64,000 bases of DNA, taken from Pelecanus crispus (taxonomy: Eukaryota > Chordata > Aves > Pelecaniformes > Pelecanidae). The notes beneath the pieces were generated by a model, which was not told the origin of the DNA, ran no database searches, and saw only the letters and a program-made list of their open reading frames with translations. Every line of letters begins with the position of its first letter. Position 1 is the stretch's first letter. Both the position numbers and the translations under genes were made by a program. The DNA is taken from positions 31,273,044 through 31,337,043 of the forward strand of contig NC_134649.1 in assembly GCF_030463565.1 (NCBI RefSeq), written 5' to 3'. This document shows positions 31,801 to 44,100 of this stretch, piece by piece.

Positions 31801-32849
31801 GGACCTGTCTGTTGAAGACCGTATCTTTCACTCACAGTCTGCATACAGACACACATAGGTAAGCTGACACTGCTTCGAGACCTTCAGGCTACAGCCAGAT
31901 CAAATGGCAAGACCCTGAACAGATGGTGGTCCCAGCTGTCTGTGAAGCACCGTCCTCTCAATGCCACGCAGTGACAAAGAAGCAGAGGCAATAGGAACGC
32001 TAAGTCCCCCAGAAGGCCACCTGCCAGTGTCACCATCCTGAATACAAAGGCACATGGCCGAAAGTGTACCGGGCTTCTGAAAGATACAGATGAGCTGCCA
32101 ACCTCCTACAACAATACAGCCACTGGAAAATTCCATTCCTTCAAAGCGGCTGGGGACAAGGCTTCACCTCAGCGCTGGGAAAGCAATGCTTCCTGCTTCA
32201 GCAGCTTTCTGATACGGGTTCATAAAAGAGATGGGATGAGGAAGCAATAAATTACAGGACAAGAATGTGCAAATGCTCAGTATTCAGATCATTCTAACTT
32301 CATTTGCTCAAGGTCAAGGCTGTAATTGACAATAACTTGGTAGCAAAATTACTTCAGTTACACATCCATAACCTTAAGCTTCAGACTACAACTTTCACAC
32401 TGCATATTCTGTGCCTAGAAAGAGAAGCACGTTAAACTCTGCATGCCTACAAGAAAAGACTTCCTCCTTTCCAAGTGTTCCTATCAAATTGCTAGCCTGC
32501 AAAAGAGAATTAAGAACAACAAATAAAATGACACCAAAAGACAGCAAGATATCAGTAGCTCCAGGAAAATGAGAGGGCAGGTTCTTGAAGCATGTAACTG
32601 CATTCTGGAATGACAACAGGCCTCACCTTTGTACTCAGGTGTGAACTCCTTCATTTCCGGAGGCAGAGATTCATAGAAGCGTTGTTCTCTGGTAATGAGG
32701 GGCTTGCAGACAGTATGGTCGTCATAGCGCATCATGCTGCTGTGACCGCCCACCTGGTGAATGAAAGGCTCCAGCAGGACCCCCCGGTCTCCAGATCGAG
32801 TGGCATTCTTGCCATACTTGCCCACTTCCATGGTTTGACAAACACACAT
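25384..32849 (-). CDS. IP6K1: IP6K1, inositol hexakisphosphate kinase 1 (complete CDS, 433 aa, five coding exons)
   Basis: IP6K1 phosphorylates InsP6 with ATP to 5-InsP7, a pyrophosphate messenger affecting insulin signalling, phosphate balance and chromatin. Coding exons in transcription order are 32849-32627, 30297-30087, 29463-29282, 26947-26772 and 25893-25384. Phases match at every junction. The product starts [16 protein letters not shown] and ends [11 protein letters not shown]. It has the inositol-kinase PxxxDxKxG signature (PCVLDLKMG, about 220-228), then the SSLL segment before IIYDG and the IDF ATP/Mg motif (MIDFAHS, about 390). Residues 100-150 are an acidic/basic variable linker ([11 protein letters not shown]). 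At 433 residues it is slightly shorter than the 441 of human IP6K1; the difference is mainly a shortened loop before [15 protein letters not shown] start and synteny favour IP6K1 over IP6K2/3. Confidence 0.96.
25894..26771 (-). other. IP6K1: IP6K1 intron, 0.9 kb
   Basis: GT-AG bounded, with no recognisable content beyond ordinary intron sequence. Confidence 0.8.
26772..26947 (-). CDS. IP6K1: IP6K1 exon with the catalytic PxxxDxKxG motif
   Basis: Encodes [29 protein letters not shown] through VRVCGMQ. The acceptor is CTCCCAG and the donor is CAG|GTAGGG. The first two bases complete a lysine codon. Confidence 0.96.
27443..27471. repeat. Poly-G run (29), longest homopolymer in the window
   Basis: Twenty-nine consecutive G on the plus strand, followed by cgggcggg. 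It lies in an IP6K1 intron, so the pre-mRNA carries poly-C. Its length is probably polymorphic or approximate in the assembly. Confidence 0.92.
28480..28950 (+). repeat. Ancient L3/CR1-like LINE fragment
   Basis: Several blocks follow, in order, the familiar end of an L3/CR1-type reverse transcriptase region. There is an agatgacaaatttgcttgtaa-like piece, then ggatcttggggtaatg, then tttctggtcatggtctccag. One plus-strand frame at about 28878 reads [14 protein letters not shown], like the LKKDIEELEKVQRR motif. Stops and gaps are frequent, so it is a long-dead copy, antisense to IP6K1. Confidence 0.65.
29282..29463 (-). CDS. IP6K1: IP6K1 exon with a tandem (NAGNAG) acceptor
   Basis: Encodes [20 protein letters not shown] through [13 protein letters not shown]. 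The donor is TACA|GTATCC. The acceptor is CAGCAG (29469-29464). The downstream AG aligns best with mammals (exon from 29463). The upstream AG would start the exon at 29466 and add one serine. Confidence 0.93.
29464..30086 (-). other. IP6K1: IP6K1 intron, 0.6 kb
   Basis: GT-AG intron, from donor GTAAAA at 30086 to the CAGCAG acceptor. No other content is recognised. Confidence 0.8.
30087..30297 (-). CDS. IP6K1: IP6K1 exon
   Basis: Encodes (G)[19 protein letters not shown] through [14 protein letters not shown]. The acceptor is TCTGGCAG and the donor is AAAG|GTAAAA. It carries the variable basic linker [15 protein letters not shown]. Confidence 0.95.
30298..32626 (-). other. IP6K1: IP6K1 intron, 2.3 kb
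   Basis: GT-AG bounded. No exon, RNA gene or repeat family is recognised. Confidence 0.8.
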
Positions 32850-32972
32850 TGCGTTGGGCACCAGTTGCACTCTTGGAGCATGGGGAGAGCCACATGGGCT
32901 GGGAGGGGTAGCTCAGCAGCAGTCAGGCAACCACAGGGGGGAAATCCTGGCAATCTGCTCCCTTACAATGAT
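32627..32972 (-). CDS. IP6K1: IP6K1 first coding exon with 123 bases of 5' UTR
   Basis: The acceptor is GCTTTTTCAG (exon from 32972). Translation starts at 32849 with [20 protein letters not shown] and runs to [11 protein letters not shown] plus one base; the donor is AAAG|GTGAGG. The main ATG has a purine (G) at -3. The 5' UTR has two upstream ATGs, at 32895 and 32881, both in weak context. Each opens a frame that overlaps the start of the CDS. Confidence 0.95.
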
Positions 32973-34974
32973 CTGAAAAAGCAAAGGAGACTCCTGTGAA
33001 CAGAGGACCACTCTCATTCACTCCCTGTTGGCTCAGAAAAGGTTTTGGTATTTATACATATCCATAACTGTTCCTCTTCTGTTCTCTGTTTACATCCCAC
33101 TTGTTCCAGCCTGCTCCTCAGCACCTCTTTAATCCTACAGGTAAACACACACTAATTCGGAAGCAGTCTCATCTAGAGCTTCTCCAATAGGGTTGACAGG
33201 AAACAGGGAAAGGAGGAGATGAGTATTTTGAGCCTCCCATCTTTAGAAAATGCTATTTCCTTCCTTTAGTTCATTTTATCAGTAAGGCAATGTGATAATG
33301 GAGCACAAACAGCGAGCTACAGCACAATTAAAACCAAGCCCACACCTACCTATCAGTAACAGTGACTGACACAGGCAGAACAAACATTTCAAAATCTGAA
33401 TTCCGCTCCTTCTGCCTCTGCATTTTTAACATCTGAACAACTAAATGATTCCTGTTCACCTCCTACTCTAACACTGTTTCGTCCTTTAGTGACTCGCTTC
33501 TCTTCAAGCTATGACATGAAAGAATCTTGGAATAAGACAGTCATTCTGTTGCTGTGCATATGTTGTAACTGAATGGATTCCACTCGGAGTCTCTCCTTTA
33601 TTACTCTAAGCCCTTCAGGACAACAACAATTTTGTGATGTTTTCACAGCACCTACATGCAAAACAGGTCCCTGATCTCTAGAGGTAGGTAAGAGAGATTG
33701 CCAAATCCAAATGAGATTAAAAGTACTTTGGAGAAGACAGATGCTCTTTTAATGTTTGCAGAGTGCCTGGCACAACCACAGGATGATGGAAAAGTAAAGC
33801 CGTCCAAATTCTCTCCAGATGATTTGCCCTTTCCAGCTTAGATCATGGCTGCTCCTGAGGCTGCTGGGGAAAACACCACAGGATTTTCTCACAACGATGA
33901 GTTGCACCAAAGACTTCAGACAAGAACCATAAGGTGACTACAGTTTCTGAATCCATCAAATTCCCATTTTCTTAGCACAGCCACAGCCAAGGGCAATATT
34001 TAAGAACTAAGGGATCATGGAGGCCTGAACAAGGGACACGGTTCAGGCTGTTCCTTATCTGGCCACGGGGTGTCTCTGCAGCTACACAACACTGCCAGGC
34101 TGGGGGAAGTTCTGGATGACGATGGGCTCTTCTCCCTCCCCTCCAATTCAATCATGTAAGAGATGCAGCTCAAGAGATTCAAAAGGAGGGGTGATACTTC
34201 GTAACATGTTTAACTCAACCTAACTCAAAAGCTCCCCGCAACAGGACGTTTCCCTCTCCCTGTCCGCACATTCCTGCTTGCTCCCTCGCACTGGATTTTG
34301 GGATAGTATGAGCATATGTACATTTGAGTTGAATCATCTCACTGATCCGATGGAAAACACTTCCTTTTGTGGTTACATGACCACACAACTACATTCAGTG
34401 TAAGGGGAACAATGTGAATATTTAGCTGGCTTTTAAGATGGGGGGCAGGGAAAAAAAACACCAACACCACAGATGGTCCCTCTCTGTAGCAACTCATGTC
34501 AAAATCTCTTCGAGGTATCCTTCGAAGTCTGTCTCCTAAACTCACTCAGAGCCTAAGTTGTATCACAAAGACAAAACCATGCTGTGGATTTCTCTCCTCC
34601 CTCTTATTTGCTTTATCAACAAGAAGAAATTTAAGCAGCAGAGGCTTGCTTACGTCATATAGCTTTTAGTTTGGCTTAATAGTAGTTAGTATCTGAGAAC
34701 AAGCAAGATGCCACCATCTGCAACAGATCAGCACTTCACAGATTTCAGACCAGTGCTTCACAGACTTAAATCTCCCCTTGCTAATGCAGCTTTGTCTTGG
34801 ATTTGGTTTCTTTTATTTTGCCAATGACTAAAGCAGAGTTTCAGTTATTCCAAACAATACAGGAGACAAGTTTAGCTTCACACCTTCCTGTAGTTTAAAC
34901 TTCATGGACAAGAGAAATAAGAGATTCATCTGTGTGACATAGTAGCTGCCATACTCAAGAGACATGCATATGAT

Positions 34975-35110
34975 GCTCAGGTCTGGTACCAGTCCCAGTT
35001 TTCACTGAAAGCCAATCACAAAATATCTCAGGGTCTCAGTTTTGCCAGTGACAGAAGGAAGTACTATTATCCATACTTTAGAGAACGGGAATTATCTAAG
35101 CAGACTCATT
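34975..35110. repeat. Possible MIR-like ancient SINE
   Basis: The run tctcagttttgccagtgac followed by agtactattatccatacttt resembles the MIR core (cctcagttt, catctgtaaaatgggg, ataatagtacc). A gagatttgaaccctttg element lies about 150 bp further on, at about 35248-35264. The match is diverged, so this is tentative. Confidence 0.35.
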
Positions 35111-38100
35111 AGCTTCAGACACCTTCACTAACTTCAGATGGAGATCACAAACACCCAGGCAGACACACACCCCCCCAAGGCCCACGCAGCCTGTTCTCAC
35201 AGTTAGGAGCGCCTCACCTACGGGCTACAGGCAGATTTTGGCCATCAGAGCAAGAGATTTGAACCCTTTGCCTACTTTCAGCAGCCTTCTTTCCTAAAGG
35301 TGAGCAACAACGAAGCATATGCCACCTGAATTATTCTGAAGACAGCAGCCACCCACTGCAGAGTCCTTCAAGCCTTCTCCACTGCATGGCCTAGAGATAT
35401 CTGTGATGTGACTGCAGTCATCCAAGGGCTCCTGGCAAAGTGGCAAAGAAAATAGCCTGCAACCACCAGAAAGTGCCCCAGGCTCACTGCCAAGTACCCC
35501 ACCACCCCCAAGAAAACCCAACCTAACAAGTTTCAGATGTGCAGGCACATATGCCTGGGAGGGAGTGACAGACAAAAAAAAAAAAATTCTGTGGCCATAA
35601 CACAAGAGAAGGAGCCAGGCACCAGGTGGGGAGAGAGTCCAAACCCAGTTACAACTGCTCCGCATATTCATCCATGTGCTCCAAAGAAAACAGTGATATA
35701 GCCAATATTTTCCCATGTACAAGCAAATGTGAGAGAAAAAAAAAAATACTTTGTGGCAAGTAGCATTTCAGAGACAACATTTTTAAAGAGGAAGCTATCT
35801 GTAGGGCTTGAAAAACAGACAGTTTATACCTCAGATATAGATTAGAGTTTTTCATCAAACTAACTCAAAGGGTTATTACTAAACATGGACACCATCCACA
35901 AATAAAGACAGAAGAATCCCAGCAGTTTCAAACAAATATAAAGCAGAAAACATTTGAAGGCCTAAATATTACTCATCCTTCCTCTGTTAAACAAAGGCAT
36001 GGGTTCAGCTATTGTAGCTGCCTTATAAAATTCAGAGTCCTTCCAATTATACTGTAAAATACAGTGCACAATCCACACAGCAGCTTGAGGGAGACCAGTT
36101 CATCCAAGCGGATCCTTTGGTATCCTTCAACATCACCACTATAGCTCAAACAGCAGTAAAACATCCAGGCCAGTTTAGCATCCCCGCTTCCGCCAGACTG
36201 ATCTATGGTTAGTAAGACAGATCACCCATCAAGCCAGACTCACAAGAGGTGGGGGATGAGGTTCAGGAGCAGAGTTATCAGTGGCTACAGAAGGACATAC
36301 CACATCCCATATTCCATTATCCTCCCCAGTAAAAAACTCATACTGGAAGAGAATTTGTTCTACAATATTTCACTCTAGACGCCTGTCCGTCAGTTTATCT
36401 GCTCCAAATTTGAACTGCATACCTCACTGTTCAAACACTTACTTTTTAGCAGGATGGGCATAAAGAGCAATAAGCTGTATTTTCTTGTAGTAACGCACAA
36501 AATATTTCCAAACAAAAGTTAGGAAGACACACAAGGTAACTCTGCTTTTCCTAACCATTAAGTGGGCTAAACCTTGCCCCCAATAACAACATTACCCTCC
36601 AGCAGGGAATAGGCCCCTCCACAGAAACAAACAGTACTGTGCTCTTAAGACCCAGCCAGAGTACACTTAAACTTTGCTGAACCCTGACTGAAGACTACCG
36701 ATGTCTTACCAGACCACCACCAGAATCAAGGAGATGCCTGCTCCTGACAGTTCACAGCACCAGAGCACCGCCACCTGAGGATGCCAGCACAGGAACAAGG
36801 GAGTGGGAAGAGTCGGGATGTCCTCTTTGATGGTGACAGGGAAACTAGCCTCGGAGGTCACCACACACTTGAGAGGTGGGGGCAGAGAGCTGCACTGCAA
36901 CAGGTGTGAGAATTACTGCAGACTGCACCACAATGCTGATGTTCCCACTCTTTATAAGTTGTCTTGTACAGGAACACTGGCAATGCTTCATAACTCACTA
37001 GCAAAGCTATTTTCCAAAGTAAAAAGGAGAACAAACATTTAAAATTGTGATGTATTACACAGCAAGAAAGCTGACTGCATTAAGCGCTATTGACTCATGC
37101 CTTCGTTGTAAGCAGCTTGCAGATCCATCTTTCCAGCATTGCCTTGCTGCGGCTCCTAGGACTGTGGCCAGCCCCCAGGACCTGTGGCGCTGAAGGCTAA
37201 GGCAGATGGCCACTGACGATTCTGGAGCTGGGCCACAGGCAAGGGATAAATACCAACCTCAAGGTCACACTGACAGAAGTTGGACTTTCCCTTAACAACC
37301 CCAAAGCAGTCAGGAGCAAGCACAAGAATACAGAATACCAGCATACCAGGCAAGAGGACTACAGCATTTGGTCAATGGGTACCTGGTGACTGCTACTTGT
37401 GAGCTAGATTTGTTAGCAAAGAGAAGCAGCAGCTAACATCCATGCTGAAAAGCATGGTGTTTTCTAGTCATGCTGGATTGGGGGTCCCAACTTCTACAAA
37501 GAAAACCCAGTCTAAGAAAAAAAAAGCATCTCCCACTGTGCTGATGTCAGCTTCCCAGCCCAAAAGCTGACCCACAGGCCTGAGACATGTCTGTCTAGTC
37601 AGCAGAAGATGGAGATGACCCCTGGGACCTGGGCAGAGAACACAACTCTCCAAGAACCTGCAGCAACATTTAGGATGTAACCAGAAACATTTGACCAGTG
37701 TGGTACCCAGGAAGCTACAAACCTTCGTAGCCTACTTGAGTGCACAGCTTTGAATCCTGAGCCTTCCCCTGCATCTTGTCCAACGCTTGAACTATTACCA
37801 AATACAGCGCTTTTTGGACACGCTGCTCGCATCAAGGCAAGCTGCCCTCATCAAGGCAAGCGTGGCTCTTCAGATCGAGGCCAGCCAGTAGAATACAATC
37901 TGTATGCATGCATCAAAAGCGAAACAGAACTCTAAGGAAAAGCTTCTGAAGAATGCCAGCTGAGGAAGAGAATGCCAACAGTGAGGCTGGTGGAGGAACC
38001 GCAATAAACAAGGCCACGGAGAGGACAATAGCCACTAATAGGTGTGCTCCACCCTACGCCATGAGCTGAACAAAAGCACACTTCCTTCACCAATACCTTT

Positions 38101-41100
38101 CCTGCCTCAGCAACAAGGCACAAATGCACCAACTGCTGAAGTGTGCTCAAGGAAAGAGCCTAATCTGCTTTAAGATAGAGCTCCACTGAGCTTACAGGAA
38201 GGACCACACAGAAAATAAAATTAAGCTTGTAATATGAGTACTCAGGCATACCCTATGTTTCTGTCTCCTAGATTTCTGAAGGAAGACTATTTATCCCATA
38301 CTTCTATCACACTAATCGCAAAGCTTCAGCACTTCCGCCAGTAGACTGTGAGACTAAGAATTTTCTCCTCTTCCTAAGAAAGGAGCAGAAGCCAAGCCTT
38401 TTCAGCTCTTTCTGAAGAAAGAGAGTCTGAGCTATGCACTTTTAACTATGGCTGGAATGCCTAAACCGCTCGTTAAAACCAGCGCCTAGATCTAGGGTTA
38501 AAGAAGGCTTTTTTCTTAGAGGCCAGATTAGCAGGAATTGCAAATGCCCTTCTGCTGTCACCTACGCATAAAGTGTGGCATGCTTTCAAGGAGGGATGAG
38601 GTACTTGAACTCCTTGCTAGGGATCTAGACCCAGTGCACAGGCAACACCTGTTTTCTCACACTGACACAGTACAGTGGTAGCTTCTCTTTTTTTTTTTTT
38701 TTAGCCAAGCCTTAGCACACAACAGTGCATAGGGAACGTCTGTCACGTTCAGCAACATATGGAGCAGGTGCTCTGCAACATTTTGTGAACATCTGTCATG
38801 CAGCTGTCTGCAAGTGAGGGTAACCAAAGCCAGGGCTCAAATGGCCTCTTCCAGCTTGGATTCCTGTTCGGCCTGATGCTGGAAAAGCCGGCACTACTGC
38901 GATACCATCAGGCTGGGGAGCGGGAGAGGACTGCACAAAACAGGGATGACATAAGCTGATTTAATTCCCTTCCTGCTCTTTTCTCCGTGCTTCCCCTTCT
39001 TCACTGGAGAAATGCAGTGCATTGGCAAGAGGGCACAGGCTGCCTGGGGACCTGCCAGTCCTTGTCACCACTATCAGCATCACTGCAAAGGGGAGGCTGG
39101 AGGAAGGTCCAGCCCTGGTCCAGTCATCACCACTCTTTTCTCTCCAGTAGGAAGGGAGGATGAGTGAGAGGAAGCTGGGCTGCTGAATCCTGCTGCACCT
39201 CGCCGCAAATATACCCTGCCTCAGTAGTAAAGGGCATCTTCCTTCTCTGTTCAGAAGCACTGGCTTCAGTCCTGAGAGTTCCCATAGCAGCAAGACCTGA
39301 CTGAATACATGCATTAACAAAAGGTTGCTTTATCAGTACCAGCCCAGAAGATTTTCTTCCAAGCTTGTGCCTAGGAGAGCAGGGTCATCCAATATCAGCT
39401 TTGCATTTTATAGGAGAGATGAGAATATGACACATGCTTTCTCGAGAAGAGCTTAGGGAAGATCAGTGCCTGTGAGGCCTCATTGCTCAGCTTTCTGTGA
39501 GCTAATTTCTGGCTTCTCTTCATCTCATTTACAAAGAGGAAAAAAGTCTCTGCTTATACAGGTTATTTTTAAACTATTCCAATGCAAATGCTGCCATTCA
39601 GCACAGCTCTCAGATCCAACAGTCAGAGACTGTTAGAAAGGAACTTACTTCAACAGTCACAAACCATAAGGAATCAACCTAAGAAAAGACATTTCTTGAA
39701 TTCACACTAATGAAGGGGCTCAGAAAACTCATCAACAGGCTCATCAGCAGAAAATGGTAGTCCTTGCAGTCCTTCATAGCGGGAGGGAAGGAAAAAATTT
39801 CACATCAATCTCACTGAAGAGGCTTGGCTCAAAGACCAGCTTGGAAAGAATTTGTAACTCAACTCCTAGACTGAGTAAGAACAATTTCACCTCCTGCCTC
39901 AAATATCCTATGTTTAAAGTTTTTGTTAATGCTGGTAATAAAGCATACTTGCTCTTCAGTCACAGACCTTGGCCTCCTCCCCAACAACGAGGCTTAAATA
40001 AACCAGCCACATCCCTAAGGAAGTCCTGAAGGACTGCATGATCATCCAGGTAACTCCACCCAAATGCCTCCCCAGTAGGAAGAGGATGGAATGACTGTGC
40101 TGAGTTCAGCATGAGGTGGAGTACATTCAGAAACACTGCACTTTCATGTCAACTGTGGGTACCAAATTCTACAACCTCAACAGCATCAGAAGGTGGGACA
40201 GATGAGCAGGTAAATGCACCACACTAATCTGCTGACACTAAGAGAATGAGTCAGAGCTGGTGATGCTTGTGCTGAACCAGAGGACAAAGACACCACACAG
40301 CAAGCCATTGCTGACAGAGAAAAGGAAGGTGCGATTTTGTGGTAACATGTACAGAGCTTAGCCAGATGGATGGCACTGGGGAGGGCTGCTCAGTGCCAGG
40401 AGGGCAGCCCCAACCAAACAGACAAGAATCCACTGCAATCAGGTGAGTATCAAGTCTCAGGTCTGTGCCACAACAGGGGCAAAGAGAACAACTGGCACCT
40501 CCTAAGTTCTTACCTCATCTTCTCCTGGTTAACAATGCCCCAGAAGTCCTTGGAGGTGTCAAGGCCTGAGCCAAGAAAGTCAATTTGGCCTAATCACCTA
40601 CAGAGTAACTGCTGGCCTCTGAGCTGGAAAGATGATGTCATCATACATGTGTGCAAGCACCTCTGAGGCTTGAGCTCCACACTCACACCTCCACACAGAC
40701 TCAACAAGTAGAAATGGTTGTGCACCTTAAGCTTGTATCCCTCAGGCTCCTAGCCAGTAGACACACCTGGAAGGCTAGTGGAAAGATGGGACAAGATCCT
40801 CCCAGCTTGCATAAGAACAAGAGGAAACCTCCAGCAAAAGCACCAAAATCCCAGAAAAGGGAAGTACTTGTGCAGCAATAAAATCAGTTTTCAGGCTTGA
40901 GAGGGTGGTTGACAGGAACTGAAAGGAACAGTCCATGTGCTGCATCTTAGACCTGCCGCACACAGAAAGCAAAGCACAGAGGCCAAAGTGAGGATTCTGC
41001 AACAGGAAAAACAGTCAACTTCCCTGATTCAAGAGCAAGGGCACACATATACTCCACTTTCAGACCATATGTGGGCTGCCAAAGAAGAGAAAGAAGGGGT

Positions 41101-44100
41101 GTTTTCTGGCTCTTTGCCCTCCACAATCTTCTAAGGAATCCTCTGAAGATAAGGGAAAAACAGAAGAGAAAAAACAAGACCTACCCAGAAAAACAAAATA
41201 TGAACTCTATTTGAAATTGAAGTCAAGCAAAAAAGTTTCATCTACCTGTACTTCATAATTTTTTTCTGCTTTCAGAATGCATAAAAACATTGAATTACGG
41301 AAGAAAACCTAGGTGAACAGCTAGGCCTCCAGTGCTCTCATACAGAAATGACAGTCAAAAAATCATACATCAAAAGTTTGGTCTGCACAAGGAAAAAGTG
41401 CATGTTGATACTTCATTCATCCACAATGTTCTCTCTAGTTCAGTAAAACAGGGTAGATTTTGGGGTGGAGACAACTGCTTGTCTTGGTTGCTCTTTAAAG
41501 TGATCCTCAACAATGAAACCAACTCCATCCAAATGCCTAGCTTTAAAAAAAAATACCCAATATTATGTTCAGATTTCTTTTGGCACTGATTGAGCCAAAT
41601 CAGTTTCTAATTCCTCCTTCATTTATTTCTTCAGACCATGGTTACACGGGCAATCCTTTGACAGCTGCACCAGCATGAGCAGCATCCTCCCACTCAACTC
41701 CACTGTGCTGGTACAACTGTTCGCATCCTCACCATGAATTAAATTAGGGAACTGATCGCAGTTAAAAATAAACCAGCACTTTGTTTTGTTTTTTTTTAAG
41801 GATTACTTTTCAACCCAGGTCAGATCCCCAATCTATTGTGCAGCTGTACAAACAGTTGTATCAGCACAAGGTGCCTGAATTGCTGATGGTTATCCTTGTG
41901 CCTAAAGCCAACGTTTGCATTCCCAGCTCAACTCTTACTTCATGGCTGCTGTAGAATAGGATTACTCACTAAACTGAACACGTAGGGTACTTTATTGCTG
42001 CAGCTCACAACTGCACGGAGGGTCTCTAATGAGACAAAATGAGGTCACACTGACGAGTATCCTACAAGTAAGGCATGGCTACTGAGCTCCCTTGAGCTGT
42101 TGCTTGTCCTAAATTATATGTCATTTTTGCAGACTGCATGCTGAAATAAATATAAAAGCATGACTAACAAAGTCACTGATGCGAATGAACAGCCTTGGGC
42201 CAAGTTCGGAAACAAAACTCCCCTAGAAATTGCATAACCATTAACTATCTTGGTGTTCTTCCATTCAAAAAAATTCAAACCTACATGATGTGTAGATTCC
42301 CACCGATTTGAAGACTGTGACATTCAAGGAGTGGGAAGTCTATCTGCAGTTTTGGAAACTCTTCAAATGCAGCTGAATTTTGATTTTAACATGGAAATAC
42401 AAAAAGAAAGATAGAAAACCAAAATAAGTACTAAGCAATAATGGAATGCCAGCACACTTTAGAAATGACCATAAGAGAAACAGACTGAAGGTTCTTTTCC
42501 AAAATTAACAGCTCAAATACTGTTTGAAACAAAACCAACTGAAAATACTTCCTATTTAATGGCTGCCTGGCAACCTACTGGAAAGGACTCGGTTCTCAGA
42601 ACTTGGTTCTCAGTTCTCTGCTTTCAGCTGGTGACAGGTATCCACATCAGACACACACCATTATGTAAGGCCTTTGCATTGAAAACAAGGCGCAAAAGAA
42701 TAAATAACCACTAAGATTTGACTTCTGGAACAGGGTAGGAGGCACATTAATGAAACAGCTTCAGGAAACAAGATTTCTACAGTTTCTCTTGTGTCTGCTC
42801 TAGAAGGCAAGAATCACAGTCTCTAAGCTGTTCAGCAGCCTTGTTTTGTAGATGTCATCAAATCAATCCACGAGGACACAGAAAACTAACAAAATCAGTA
42901 TTTGGCAAATCTTACCCTTCATTCCTTAACATGCATCTCAGAGTATAGTTCCATGACAGCTTAGATAAATCTAAGTCAGTACTCTTCAAACCCATCCTCT
43001 CTCCTGAGTCAGCACTGGCACTCACCCGATCCTGCTCGGAAATTAGCCTGGCAAAAAAGTTAACCCCAAAAAAAAAATAGTTGTTTTTGCCATTGTGGCT
43101 TCCTGAACTGGTTTAGTGCCAGTGCCCAATGAAAGTAAAAGGGGAGAAGGGGAAGGGCAGGCAGAAGAGTAACACTGCCAATTTCATTCAGCTTCAACCA
43201 TCCTGCAACTGTACACTCAAGAGAGTCTCACCCTGACTTTAAAGAGACTGAGTTGCTGCTCCCAGCAGAGAGATCATTCAACTTTTTCACCTCTCTCCTC
43301 ATGCCTTCTTTACATCAGCATCAGCGCTCTTGCAGACAGCTAGATTAAGTACCCAATCTGGTAGGAAACTAGAACAGCAATATATGAATCAAAACAAAAA
43401 GCCTTTAGTTTTCAACTGGATCAGGTCCCTAACAGATCTGACCATGAGGTTCAACAATCCCCCTAGCATCAAAAGAAGGGAGAAAGTTGGAACCCGTAAC
43501 TAAAGGCAAGGAAAGGCTAAAGTTGAGCTTCAAGCGACTGCAAAGCTGCACTCTTACTCAACACAGACAAAAATACCACAACAGGACTATGTAACATTCA
43601 TACAAAACCACTTTTGTACAAAAGATTTAAACTGTACATAAAAAAATCAGCAATCTAATTCTTCATGTTTTAATTTTCAACAACACACCATTAATACTTA
43701 AAATGCCCTATTTCCTCAAAAATAAATCTTTAATTTATTTGTTACCAGCATTATTTTCAGAGCAAAAGAGCTATTAAAAATATATAGGGGAGAGCGAGAA
43801 ACAGCCTGTTGTGATTAACTAGGGCATGACAAACAGCAGCACCATGTGCAAGCAGTACCAGGGAGCAAAGCCAGGAGGAACAGTGACAACAACATTATGC
43901 AAACAACATTGATTCATGAACAACAAAGAATTCTTAGAAACTGCTGCCTTGGTTATGTCCAAGGCTCTCTTTACCTTGGTTAAACTATTAAGAAAGTCAC
44001 TTCAGAAAGTTGACCACTTCTGCACACCAAACTTTCTTGGAAGGAGGAGCTGATCCATCTAAGGGGCTTCATGTACGAAACCACTGCCAACAGTTACTGT

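Noticed and set aside
37826-37864. Short duplicated word catcaaggcaag
   Set aside because: Only two copies of a dozen bases; no wider structure.
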